A stretch of 64,000 nt of DNA from DATBVX01 sp035263105. Its GTDB lineage: Bacteria > Pseudomonadota > Gammaproteobacteria > Steroidobacterales > Steroidobacteraceae. The DNA lies in contig DATFRO010000061.1 of the NCBI GenBank assembly GCA_035263105.1, positions 1-64,000 of the forward strand, written 5' to 3'. The position numbers and the translations under genes are program-made. The number at the start of each line of letters is the position of its first letter. Within the stretch, counting starts at the first letter, position 1. This document shows, one piece after another, positions 27,606 through 38,287 of the stretch. Below the pieces are notes generated by a model. The model had not been told where the DNA came from. It saw only the letters and a list, made by a program, of their open reading frames with translations, and did not search any database.

Positions 27606-28517
27606 ATGGTCAATCAACGAACGCTCAAGAACAGCATTCGCGCCACCGGCGTGGGACTGCACACTGGCCAGAAGGTGCTCATGACCTTGCGGCCGGCGCC
27701 GGCCAACGTCGGTATCGTTTTCCGTCGTACCGATCTCGACATCCCGGTCGATATCCGCGCCCACGCCGAGAACGTCGGCGAGACGATGCTGGGCACCACT
27801 CTCGTCCGGGATGGCATCAAGGTCGCGACCGTCGAACATCTCCTCTCGGCGTTCGCGGGCCTCGGCATCGACAACGCCTTCGTCGAAGTGAGCGCGCCGG
27901 AAGTGCCGATCATGGACGGGAGCGCGGGTCCCTTCGTCTTCCTGCTCCAGTCCGCCGGGCTCGAGGAGCAGGGCACGCCCAAGCGCTTCGTGCGCATCAC
28001 CAAGAGTGTGCGCGTCGAGGATGGGGACAAGTGGGCGCGCTTCGATCCGTTCGACGGCTTCAAGGTGAACTTCGAGATCGAGTTCAATCACCCGATCTTC
28101 AAGAAGCGCTCGCAGACCGCGTCGATGGATTTCTCGACCACGTCGTTCCTCAAGGAAGTGAGCCGGGCGCGTACCTTCGGGTTCATGCGTGACCTGGAAA
28201 CCCTGCGTGCGCGCAATCTCGCGTTGGGCGGCACGATGGACAACGCGATCGTGCTGGACGATTTCCGCGTCCTGAACGAGGACGGATTGCGCTACGAGGA
28301 CGAGTTCGTCAAGCACAAGATCCTCGACGCCATCGGGGACCTCTACCTGCTCGGCCACAGCCTCATCGGTGAATTCAGCGGCTTCAAGTCCGGTCACGCG
28401 CTCAACAATCGCCTGTTGCGCACGCTGATTGCGAGCACCGAGGCCTGGGAAGAAGTCACTTTCGAAACCGCAGCGGATGCGCCTATTTCCTTCGTCAGCG
28501 CGGCGGCCACCGCGTGA
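27606..28517 (+). CDS. lpxC: UDP-3-O-acyl-GlcNAc deacetylase
   Basis: A 303-aa zinc deacetylase for the committed step of lipid A synthesis in the cytoplasm. The zinc ligands are H78 (ATVEHLLSA) and the H and D of KHKILDAIGD; EVPIMDGSA and LIGEFSGFKSGHALNN are typical. The start at 27606 gives the normal family N-terminus (MVNQRTLKNSIRATGVGLHT); in-frame codons upstream run back through the promoter. It is downstream of ftsZ, as in most gammaproteobacteria. Confidence 0.97.
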   Translation: MVNQRTLKNSIRATGVGLHTGQKVLMTLRPAPANVGIVFRRTDLDIPVDIRAHAENVGETMLGTTLVRDGIKVATVEHLLSAFAGLGIDNAFVEVSAPEVPIMDGSAGPFVFLLQSAGLEEQGTPKRFVRITKSVRVEDGDKWARFDPFDGFKVNFEIEFNHPIFKKRSQTASMDFSTTSFLKEVSRARTFGFMRDLETLRARNLALGGTMDNAIVLDDFRVLNEDGLRYEDEFVKHKILDAIGDLYLLGHSLIGEFSGFKSGHALNNRLLRTLIASTEAWEEVTFETAADAPISFVSAAATA

Positions 28518-28527
28518 TCCGGAGGAA

Positions 28528-28971
28528 CTACTCCACTGCGGGCTTGGGCCGGTGACGAGCTGCGCCCGTGATTTGAGAAGATTTGGGCGTGGCCACTCGC
28601 CCGGGCTCGGGTCCAACCTTCACGCGAATCCGTTCGATCGGCGCGCCGGTCTCACGCGACAGCGCTTCGCGTACGTGTGGAGTCTCGAAGCGCAAGCGCG
28701 CGCAGAAAGCCGCCGAATCGACCCAGATCGTGAGCTCCTGCTGGCGCAGCGCCGCCGCTGTGACGTGGTTCGCGAGCGCGCTGGGAAGTGCCGTGCGCAC
28801 GCTTTCTTTGAGTGCCAGCGCGGTTTTGGCGCGGTTCGAAAGATGCTGAAGACGCGGTGCGCCGCCCTGGATGAGTTGACTTAATGAGCGTGGTTTGTGC
28901 ACTGCGATATGTTCAAGAGTGAGAAACAGTTGGGTATGGATTTCATTGTCTTGGGTCGCCCGGTTCGGCAT
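28528..28971 (-). CDS. dciA: DciA-like helicase-loader family protein (DUF721)
   Basis: A protein of up to 147 aa related to DciA, the DnaB loader of bacteria lacking DnaC/DnaI. The core is KPRSLSQLIQGGAPRLQHLS, LPSALANHVTAAALRQQELT and WVDSAAFCARLRFETPHVRE; the C-terminal 25 residues are basic and proline-rich. Location between lpxC and an M23 gene before secA is the same as in Pseudomonas. It is convergent with lpxC, 10 nt apart. The ATG at 28971 lacks a clear ribosome site, and a GTG at 28902 begins closer to the conserved core, so the N-terminus is uncertain. Confidence 0.78.
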   Translation of the reverse strand: MPNRATQDNEIHTQLFLTLEHIAVHKPRSLSQLIQGGAPRLQHLSNRAKTALALKESVRTALPSALANHVTAAALRQQELTIWVDSAAFCARLRFETPHVREALSRETGAPIERIRVKVGPEPGRVATPKSSQITGAARHRPKPAVE

Positions 28972-28974
28972 AGT
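28946..28974 (+). promoter_or_regulatory. Candidate promoter of the riboswitch-M23 transcript
   Basis: TTGTCT (28946-28951), an exact 17-nt spacer and CATAGT (28969-28974). Transcription would start near 28981, the 5' edge of the riboswitch. The -10 box contains the reverse complement of the annotated dciA start codon (28969-28971). Confidence 0.55.
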
Positions 28975-28982
28975 CTAAGCCA

Positions 28983-29066
28983 CTGTAAACGGCAAACTCA
29001 CCGAAAGGTGAGGACGCAAAGCTACCGGTCTAAGGCGCGAGCTATGACAGCGGGGTTGCCAGGTTG
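28983..29066 (+). ncRNA. Cyclic-di-GMP-I riboswitch (GEMM-I)
   Basis: The sequence carries the hallmarks of the class: GGCAAAC at 28991, a stem capped by a GAAA tetraloop (CTCACCGAAAGGTGAG), the core GGACGCAAAGC, a tetraloop-receptor-like CTAAG and TATG pair in the second stem, and GCGGGGTTGCC closing P1 (GGCAA 28991-28995 with TTGCC 29056-29060). It senses the second messenger cyclic di-GMP. It lies about 120 nt upstream of the M23 gene and in the same orientation, so it should control that gene. Whether binding turns expression on or off cannot be read with confidence. Confidence 0.93.
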
Positions 29067-29185
29067 ACCAATTTGAACAACAACTTGCGACACAGCGCGT
29101 CTGCTGTTCCGGCGACCAGGGTGGGGATGGAGGGAGCCGGAATTTCATCGAAACGGACCGACACACGCTGTTGGGAGCAGGCCGC

Positions 29186-30109
29186 ATGAATGTGATCATT
29201 TTCGATCGCTTCCGGGGACGCGCACGCGAAATCAACCTCGCGCAGCCGAAGGCGATTGCCGTGCTCACCGTCGCGGTGCTCCTCGTGGTCGGCGGGGCAT
29301 TTCTCGCCGGACATCACCTCGGATTGCGCAGCGCCTCGAGTCAGCCCTCGCTCCAGGCCGCCGAATGGTCCAAGCGTCTCGCGACACAGCAGGCCCAGTT
29401 GGCCGAGACACGCCGCGTTCTGCAGGACCACATCGACGCGCTCGCGAAACGCGTCGGCCAGATGAACGCCCACGTGATTCGCCTCGATGCACTCGGCCGG
29501 CGCCTGACGCAGATGGCCGATATCGACGAGCGTGAATTCGACTTTGGCAACCCGCCGGCACAGGGTGGTCCTGAGACCGACGGGCAGGGTGAGGCGGCGC
29601 AGATTCCCGATCTCACCGCGATGATCGACGGGCTCTCGCGCCAGATGGATGATCGCGAAGTCGAGCTTGGCGTGCTCGAGAACCTGATCCTGAGCCGCAA
29701 TCTCAACGAACAGATCAAGCCGAAGGGCCGGCCGGTCACCGATGGCTGGATCTCTTCTTACTTCGGATCGCGTTCCGATCCCTTCACCGGATACACGGCG
29801 GTTCACAAGGGTGTGGACTTCGCCGGTCGCGCGGGCGCGCAGGTGGTCGCTGTGGCGACCGGCGTCGTGACCTGGTCACGCGAGCGCTTCGGTTACGGCA
29901 AGATGGTCGAGATCAATCACGGCAACGGTTTCGTCACGCGCTACGCACACAACGAGCGCAACCTGGTGTCGGTCGGTGAAACGGTGCAGAAGGGCCAGCC
30001 CATCGCCCTGATGGGTTCGACGGGTCGAGCCACCGGCCCGAACCTGCATTTCGAAGTGCTGCGCAACGGCCGCCAGGTGAACCCGCTGCAGTTCGTCGAC
30101 GGCCGCTGA
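29186..30109 (+). CDS. Membrane-anchored M23 (LytM) peptidase-like protein
   Basis: A 307-aa envelope protein with an N-terminal membrane anchor (about residues 22-42), a coiled-coil stretch (about 55-115), an acidic linker and a LytM domain (about 185-300). Zinc ligands are present as H207-x3-D211 (HKGVD) and H288 (LHFEV), and H255 (RYAH) is present. The first His of the usual HxH motif is Asn286 (GPNLHFEV), so activity may be altered. Active family members cut peptidoglycan crosslinks; degenerate ones activate amidases. The ATG at 29186 follows GGGAG. It is preceded by a c-di-GMP riboswitch and followed by secA. Confidence 0.88.
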   Translation: MNVIIFDRFRGRAREINLAQPKAIAVLTVAVLLVVGGAFLAGHHLGLRSASSQPSLQAAEWSKRLATQQAQLAETRRVLQDHIDALAKRVGQMNAHVIRLDALGRRLTQMADIDEREFDFGNPPAQGGPETDGQGEAAQIPDLTAMIDGLSRQMDDREVELGVLENLILSRNLNEQIKPKGRPVTDGWISSYFGSRSDPFTGYTAVHKGVDFAGRAGAQVVAVATGVVTWSRERFGYGKMVEINHGNGFVTRYAHNERNLVSVGETVQKGQPIALMGSTGRATGPNLHFEVLRNGRQVNPLQFVDGR

Positions 30110-30137
30110 ACTGAAGCCACCCCTGAATCGTCAATAA

Positions 30138-30168
30138 GAGCGCACCCGTACCATCGGTGCGGGCGCTC
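30138..30168. terminator. Strong hairpin between the M23 gene and secA
   Basis: GAGCGC-A-CCCGTACC pairs with GGTGCGGG-GCGCTC around a 3-nt loop, a 14-bp stem with one bulged A and one G-T pair. There is no U-tract on the plus strand. It sits 28 nt after the M23 stop and probably ends or protects that transcript. Confidence 0.55.
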
Positions 30169-30212
30169 GGCTGGGCCGCGGGCCCTTGAGTGCAGTCGGT
30201 TCAGCCTCACCG

Positions 30213-30218
30213 TACAAT
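30213..30218 (+). promoter_or_regulatory. Candidate -10 element for secA
   Basis: TACAAT lies 71 nt before the secA start codon. No good -35 is found at 16-18 nt. Transcription would begin just before the leader hairpin at 30236. Confidence 0.4.
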
Positions 30219-30235
30219 ACGCGACCCTTGAATCC

Positions 30236-30262
30236 GGCCTGCCCTCCCCCAAGAGGCAGGCC
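30236..30262 (+). terminator. Terminator-like hairpin in the secA leader
   Basis: A perfect 8-bp stem, GGCCTGCC/GGCAGGCC, with an 11-nt loop (CTCCCCCAAGA), is followed by TTTGTATT, 27 nt before the secA GTG. It falls downstream of the candidate secA promoter, so it could act as an attenuator, or it may simply be the end of the upstream transcript. No secM-like leader peptide is present. Confidence 0.5.
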
Positions 30263-30288
30263 TTTGTATTGCTGAAGGAAATTCGATC

Positions 30289-33100
<2,812 letters not shown>

Positions 33101-33114
<14 letters not shown>

Positions 33115-33143
33115 GGCCTGAGCCTTGAGCCCGAGGCCAAGGC
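33101..33143. repeat. GGCCTGA-type repeat tract after secA
   Basis: GGCCTGAAGCCTGAGGCCTG, then GCCTTGAGCCCGAGGCC: imperfect, self-complementary units of about 7 nt. The tract covers the last codons and stop of secA. A related tract occurs at 9451-9482. Confidence 0.5.
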
Positions 33144-33161
33144 AGCAGCGAGTCGCGGCTC

Positions 33162-33605
33162 TTGAATAGCGCTCACCTTCCAACCATCCGAGTCGTCGCG
33201 GGCGCATTGTTCGACGACCAGGGACGCGTACTGATCGCGCAGCGCCCGCCCGGAACTCACATGGCCGGCCGCTGGGAGTTTCCCGGCGGGAAAATCCACA
33301 GCGGCGAGACCGAACTGCAGGCGCTCACGCGCGAACTCGCGGAAGAGCTCGGCGTGCAGCTCGTCAGCGCCGAGCGACTGCTCGAGCTCACGCACGACTA
33401 CACGGAGCGTCGGGTGATGCTCAGTATGTGGACGGTGACCGCCTTTCAGGGCGTACCCTCGAGCCTCGACGGGCAGGCGCTCAAGTGGGTGAGGCCGGCG
33501 GAGCTCGCGGTCGAGGACCTTCTGGAAGCCGACCGACCGATCGTCGCGGCACTCACCGCGCGGGCGGCGGCGGCGACTTCAGATTCTCGTCGAAGAATCT
33601 CCTGA
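33162..33605 (+). CDS. mutT: MutT-family Nudix hydrolase (8-oxo-dGTP diphosphatase)
   Basis: A 147-aa Nudix protein that probably removes 8-oxo-dGTP from the nucleotide pool. The Nudix box is complete: GGKIHSGETELQALTRELAEELG (23 residues split here as GGKIHSGETELQ and ALTRELAEELG). Preceding residues (AQRPPGTHMAGRWEFPGGKI) resemble E. coli MutT, and both proteins lie after secA. The start is TTG 33162, with no strong ribosome site; no ATG precedes the conserved core. The last 53 nt overlap the end of the convergent S9 peptidase gene. Confidence 0.88.
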   Translation: MNSAHLPTIRVVAGALFDDQGRVLIAQRPPGTHMAGRWEFPGGKIHSGETELQALTRELAEELGVQLVSAERLLELTHDYTERRVMLSMWTVTAFQGVPSSLDGQALKWVRPAELAVEDLLEADRPIVAALTARAAAATSDSRRRIS

Positions 33606-35841
33606 TCATCTCGTAGGCGTGCGGGCCCATGTCGGCGTGGCGCAGCAGTCCGTGCTTGCCGCCCGGATACGTCATCACATCAAAGGGCTTGTCGAGATCC
33701 TGCAGGCGCTTGAAGAGCCGTGTGCTGTTCGTGAACAGCACGTTGTCGTCCGCCATGCCGTGGATGACGAGGAGCGGACCGCGCAGCGCGTCCGCGTATT
33801 TCAAGGCGCTGCTCGCCTCATAGCCGCTCGCGTTCTGCTGCGGCAGGCCGAGATAGCGCTCGGTGTAGTGCGTGTCATAGATGCGCCAGTCGGTGACCGG
33901 CGCACCGGACACGCCGGCCTGGAAGTAGTCCGGTGCGGTGAACATGCACATGAGCGCCATGTACCCGCCGTAGCTCCAGCCGAAGACGCCGATGCGCTGG
34001 GGGTCCACATAAGGGAGCGAGCGCAGGAATTTCACGCCTTCGACCTGGTCCGCGACTTCCACCTGCCCCATGCGGTCCCGGATCACCGACTCGAACGCCG
34101 CACCGCGAAAGCCGCTCCCGCGGTTGTCGAGGGTGAACACGACGTAGCCATCCTGCGCCAGCACCTGGCGGAAGAAACCCTCGTTGCTGCGCGGATAGCC
34201 ACCCCACGCCTGGCGGACGCGCTGCACACCGGGTCCGCCATAGACGTCCACGATCACCGGGTACTTGCGCGCGGGGTCGAAGTGCTCCGGCTTGAGCATC
34301 TGGTAGTAGAGGCTTTGTCCGTCCGCAGCCTTGAGCGTGCCGAACTCGGTGCGCGCATGCGCATCGCGGTAGGGCGCGTAGGGATGCGTGTCATCGAGGG
34401 CGTTGTCGATGAGCGTGGCGAGAGGACGACCATCGACGCGACGCAACTGGATGCGCGGCGGACGCTCCGGGTTGGAATACACCTCGAGGAAGAACAGGTG
34501 ATCCGGTGACATGGTGGCGGTGTGCCAGCCGGCTTCGTCGGTGACGCGGCGCGGACCCGAGGTGAAGCGCAGCGGCGCCCAATAGAGATGGCGCTGCAAG
34601 GGACCGCGCTCGTTCGCGAGGAAATACACACGCCCCTGCGCTTCGTCGACGTCCACCACCGCGCGCGAACCGCCGTCGCCAACCACCATCCAGTCACCGC
34701 TCGTCAACGGGCGGATCAGGTGACCGTCGAGGTCGTACAGGTACAGGTGCTGATAACCCGTGCGCCCGGAGGCCCAGATGAACGCACGCGATGAGTTCAG
34801 GAACGTCAGCTCATCGTTGAGGTCCACCCAGGTCTTGCTGGTCTCGGTGAGCAGAATGGTGGACTTGCCGGAGGCGGCATCGATCTTCAGCAGGTCCAGC
34901 CGCAGCTGATCGCGCGACTGGCGCTGTGCGGCCACGTGCTGTCCGTCCGGAAACCAATCGACCCGCGCGAGGTAAATGTCGCGCTCGCTCCCGAGATCGA
35001 GGTCCTTGACCACACCGCTCTTGAGATCCATCGACTTGAGTGCGACCAGCACGTTGGCTGAACCCGCGGCCGGATAGCGCTGGGTGAAGATGGAGACCGC
35101 ATCGGCGTTGATCTCGAAACGCTGGATTTCCGGGACCGGGCTTTCATCGACGCGCGTGTACGCGATGCGCTGCTCGTCCGGCGCCCACCAGTAGCCGGTA
35201 TTGCGCCCCATTTCCTCCTGCGCGATGAACTCGGCCATGCCGTTCTTGATCGCTCCGCCGCCGTCGCTCGTGAGCGCGCGCTCCTTGCCGGTGGCGAGAT
35301 CGAGCACGAAGAGGTTCTGTCCGCGGATGAAGCTGACGAAATGGCCGAGGGGCGAGAACTTCGCGTCCGTCTCCGTGTCCGCGGTCCGGGTGAGTCGCCG
35401 CACCGCGCTGGCGGCCGGCGCCTTCAGATCGTAGTAGTAGAGATCGCCGCCCAACGGAAAGAGCAGTGCCTGCCCGTCCGGCGCAAACAAGTATTCGACA
35501 ATTCCGGAGAGCGAGGAGATGCGCTGACGCTCGCGCCGCTGCAACTCCTCGTCGGACAGCCGGCCCTCGTCCCCGACCAGCGCGCTCGAGTCGACCAGCA
35601 CGCGGAACTTGCGCGAGCGGATGTCGTACTCCCACAGGTCGAGCTTGTCCTTCTGTTCGGCCTTGCCGCGCAGGAAGGTGACGCGCTGTCCATCGGGGGA
35701 AATCTGCGCCGCACGCAGGGACGGTCCGCTCAGATCCGGTGCCGAAAAGATGCGGCTGATGGGCAGATCGCCGGCCGCGGCGCCCTGGAAGGCGGCGAGC
35801 ATGGGCACTACCAGCAAGGAGAATGGTCGGATTCGCTGCAT
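33553..35841 (-). CDS. S9B dipeptidyl-peptidase IV-type serine peptidase
   Basis: A 762-aa exported peptidase. A signal peptide ends near residue 23, an eight-bladed beta-propeller (DPP IV N-terminal domain) fills about residues 40-480, and an alpha/beta-hydrolase domain follows. The nucleophile is in GWSYGGYMAL, the acid in HGMADDNVLF and the base in GGKHGLL. FIAQEEMGRNTGYWW includes the paired glutamates that hold the substrate N-terminus in DPP IV. It should release X-Pro or X-Ala dipeptides from periplasmic peptides. It is divergent from a prolyl oligopeptidase gene, 39 nt between start codons. Confidence 0.92.
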   Translation of the reverse strand: MQRIRPFSLLVVPMLAAFQGAAAGDLPISRIFSAPDLSGPSLRAAQISPDGQRVTFLRGKAEQKDKLDLWEYDIRSRKFRVLVDSSALVGDEGRLSDEELQRRERQRISSLSGIVEYLFAPDGQALLFPLGGDLYYYDLKAPAASAVRRLTRTADTETDAKFSPLGHFVSFIRGQNLFVLDLATGKERALTSDGGGAIKNGMAEFIAQEEMGRNTGYWWAPDEQRIAYTRVDESPVPEIQRFEINADAVSIFTQRYPAAGSANVLVALKSMDLKSGVVKDLDLGSERDIYLARVDWFPDGQHVAAQRQSRDQLRLDLLKIDAASGKSTILLTETSKTWVDLNDELTFLNSSRAFIWASGRTGYQHLYLYDLDGHLIRPLTSGDWMVVGDGGSRAVVDVDEAQGRVYFLANERGPLQRHLYWAPLRFTSGPRRVTDEAGWHTATMSPDHLFFLEVYSNPERPPRIQLRRVDGRPLATLIDNALDDTHPYAPYRDAHARTEFGTLKAADGQSLYYQMLKPEHFDPARKYPVIVDVYGGPGVQRVRQAWGGYPRSNEGFFRQVLAQDGYVVFTLDNRGSGFRGAAFESVIRDRMGQVEVADQVEGVKFLRSLPYVDPQRIGVFGWSYGGYMALMCMFTAPDYFQAGVSGAPVTDWRIYDTHYTERYLGLPQQNASGYEASSALKYADALRGPLLVIHGMADDNVLFTNSTRLFKRLQDLDKPFDVMTYPGGKHGLLRHADMGPHAYEMIRRFFDENLKSPPPPAR

Positions 35842-35880
35842 ACGTGTAGGCTGCGCGCAAAAATTTGGCGGAGTTTAGGC

Positions 35881-38085
35881 ATGATGATCCTTCCATTCCA
35901 CTCCTGGCGCTCATGGCTCGCCGGCGGCGCGGCACTGTTGCTGGTGTCGTGCGGCCACGCCCCGTCGCCCGAGAAGGCCCCGGCCAAGTCACTCGAGTAC
36001 CCGGCGGCGCAGCGCGGGGCGCAGGTCGACCACTATGGCGCGGTGAGCGTGGCCGATCCCTATCGCTGGTTCGAGGACCTCGACAGCCAGCAGACACGCC
36101 AGTGGGTGGCGGCCGAGAACAGTCTGTCCCAGCCGTACCTGGACTCGATCCCGGCGCGTGCGTGGATCAAGCAGCGGCTGACGGCGCTCTGGAACTATGA
36201 ACGTTTCGCGGTGCCGGTGAAGGAGGGCGGACGCTACTTCTGGCTGCGCAACGACGGCCTGCAGAACCAGAGTGTTCTCTTCGTCGCCGATGCGCTGCAG
36301 GCGCCGGCCCGCGTACTGCTTGATCCGAACGTGCTGAGCGCCGACGCCACCATCGCGCTCGCCGATTTTCACATCAGCCCCGACGGGCGCTACCTCGCAT
36401 ACGCGCTCTCCGATGGCGGCACCGACTGGAAGACCTGGCACATCCGCGACGTCAACACCGGCCAGGATCTCGTGGACGTGCTCAAGAACGCCAAGTTCAC
36501 CGACGTCTCGTGGGAGCGCGACTCGAGCGCTTTCTACTACAGCCGCTACCCGCTGCGTGCCGATGGTTCCGGCGATGACTCCAGGCAGGTGTCCATCTAC
36601 CGCCACCGGATCGGCGAAGCACAAGCGCGCGATTCGTTCGTGTACGCGGTCACCGATCACCCGACGCGCAACCCGTACCCGGAAGTCACCGAAGATGGCC
36701 GTTACCTGCTGATCAACCTGTTCGACGGGTACCAGACCAATGGCGTCTACTACACGTCCCTGCCCCTCAAGGCCGGTGCGCAAGGCGCGGAGGTCGTGCG
36801 GCTGCTCGATGACTGGCGCGGCTACTACACGTTCTTCGGTTCCGAGGGATCGGTGCTCTACTTCTGGGTGACCGAGGATTCACCCCGCGGACGCGTGGTG
36901 GCGATCGATACGCGCAAGCCCGCACGCACCGCCTGGCGCACGGTGGTTCCTGAAGCCACGGACGCGATCCAGAACGCGAGCTACGTCGGCGGCAAGATCA
37001 TCCTCACCTACCTGCACGACGCCCACTCACAGGCGAAGGTCTTCGATTCGAGCGGCGCCCTGGTCAACGAAGTGACGCTGCCCGGCAAGGGCACGATCGA
37101 TGGCTTCCGCGGCCATGCGGACAGCAGCGAGACGTTCTTTTCCTACGCCGACTACCTGACGCCGACTTCGATCTATCACTACGACGTCGCGTCGAATCGT
37201 GCCGACTTGTTTCGTGCGCCGAGGATCGCCGCCGACACCTCGCGCTTCGTCACCGAGCAGGTGTTCTTCACCAGCAAGGACGGCACCCGCGTGCCGATGT
37301 TCGTCACGCATCGCGCAGACCTGAAGAAGGATGGCAGCACGCCGACGCTGCTCTATGGCTACGGCGGCTTCAACAACCCGCTGACGCCCGCCTTCAGTGT
37401 CCCGGTGCTGGTGTGGCTCGAGATGGGCGGCACCTACGCCGTGGCGAATCTGCGCGGCGGCTCGGAGTACGGTGAGGCGTGGCACGTGGCCGGCACCAAG
37501 GCGCAAAAACAGAATGTGTTCGATGACTTCATCGCGGCGGCTCACTACCTGGTCGATGAGCACTACACCTCGAAGGAGCGGCTCGCGATCCTCGGCCGCA
37601 GCAACGGCGGCTTGCTGATCGGCGCCGTGATCACCCAGGAGCCGGGGCTCGTCGCCGCCGCTCTCCCGGCGGTCGGCGTTCTCGACATGCTTCGTTATCA
37701 CACCGCCAGCGCCAACGCGCGGCAGTGGTCGAGCGACTACGGCCTGAGCGACAACCCGCAGGACTTTGCGGCGTTATATGCGTACTCGCCGTATCACAAT
37801 GTGCGTGCGGGCACCTGCTATCCGCCGACCCTGATCACGACGGCGGATCACGATGACCGTGTCGTGCCGTGGCACAGCTTCAAGTTCGGCGCGGCGCTGC
37901 AGGCCGCCCAGACGTGCGACAACCCGATCCTGCTGCGCGTCGAGACGCGCGCGGGCCACGGTGCCGGCAAACCGGTCTGGATGCAGATCGAGGACTTTTC
38001 CGACCAGTGGGCATTTCTCACGCGGAACCTCCACGTGAACGTGCCCGACAGCGCGCAAACGCGCACGGCGGACGGCGGACACTAG
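35881..38085 (+). CDS. S9A prolyl oligopeptidase, predicted lipoprotein
   Basis: A 734-aa serine peptidase that cuts short peptides after proline. The N-terminus has a lipobox-like LLLVSC (Cys near residue 24), so it is probably lipid-anchored in the envelope. DPYRWFEDLDSQQTRQWV starts the family's N-terminal wrap; a seven-bladed propeller follows; the catalytic domain has GRSNGGLL (Ser), ADHDDRVVPWHS (Asp) and RAGHGAGKP (His). The start at 35881 has GGAG 7 nt upstream. It is paired divergently with a DPP IV-type gene and convergent with yacG. Confidence 0.93.
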   Translation: MMILPFHSWRSWLAGGAALLLVSCGHAPSPEKAPAKSLEYPAAQRGAQVDHYGAVSVADPYRWFEDLDSQQTRQWVAAENSLSQPYLDSIPARAWIKQRLTALWNYERFAVPVKEGGRYFWLRNDGLQNQSVLFVADALQAPARVLLDPNVLSADATIALADFHISPDGRYLAYALSDGGTDWKTWHIRDVNTGQDLVDVLKNAKFTDVSWERDSSAFYYSRYPLRADGSGDDSRQVSIYRHRIGEAQARDSFVYAVTDHPTRNPYPEVTEDGRYLLINLFDGYQTNGVYYTSLPLKAGAQGAEVVRLLDDWRGYYTFFGSEGSVLYFWVTEDSPRGRVVAIDTRKPARTAWRTVVPEATDAIQNASYVGGKIILTYLHDAHSQAKVFDSSGALVNEVTLPGKGTIDGFRGHADSSETFFSYADYLTPTSIYHYDVASNRADLFRAPRIAADTSRFVTEQVFFTSKDGTRVPMFVTHRADLKKDGSTPTLLYGYGGFNNPLTPAFSVPVLVWLEMGGTYAVANLRGGSEYGEAWHVAGTKAQKQNVFDDFIAAAHYLVDEHYTSKERLAILGRSNGGLLIGAVITQEPGLVAAALPAVGVLDMLRYHTASANARQWSSDYGLSDNPQDFAALYAYSPYHNVRAGTCYPPTLITTADHDDRVVPWHSFKFGAALQAAQTCDNPILLRVETRAGHGAGKPVWMQIEDFSDQWAFLTRNLHVNVPDSAQTRTADGGH

Positions 38086-38276
38086 CTCGGGTCGGAATCC
38101 TTGGTTGGCGCCGGCTCCGTCGGCACGGCCTCGCCGGCGATGCCACGCTCTTCGCTCAGCCATGCGCCGAGGTCGATGAGCCGGCAGCGGTCGCTGCAGA
38201 ACGGGCGAAACGGCGACTCACCGGTCCATTCCAGAGGCCGGCCGCAGGTCGGGCACTTGACGGTGGCAGGCGACAC
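38082..38276 (-). CDS. yacG: DNA gyrase inhibitor YacG, zinc-binding
   Basis: A 64-aa protein with one zinc site, C-P-T-C (KCPTCGRPLEW) and C-S-D-R-C (PFCSDRCRLIDLGAWL), in the C-x2-C-x15-C-x3-C pattern of YacG, which binds GyrB and blocks DNA binding. The tail is acidic. The GTG at 38276 is the only start that gives the family length; the frame is open upstream into zapD but lacks conservation there. It is 11 nt after zapD, the standard coaE-zapD-yacG order, and overlaps the convergent peptidase gene by 4 nt. Confidence 0.92.
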   Translation of the reverse strand: MSPATVKCPTCGRPLEWTGESPFRPFCSDRCRLIDLGAWLSEERGIAGEAVPTEPAPTKDSDPS

Positions 38277-38287
38277 GAGCGGGCCGC

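Noticed and set aside
30110..30288. secM-type arrest peptide upstream of secA
   Set aside because: No open frame with a signal sequence and a stalling motif exists here; only hairpins and a possible promoter are seen.
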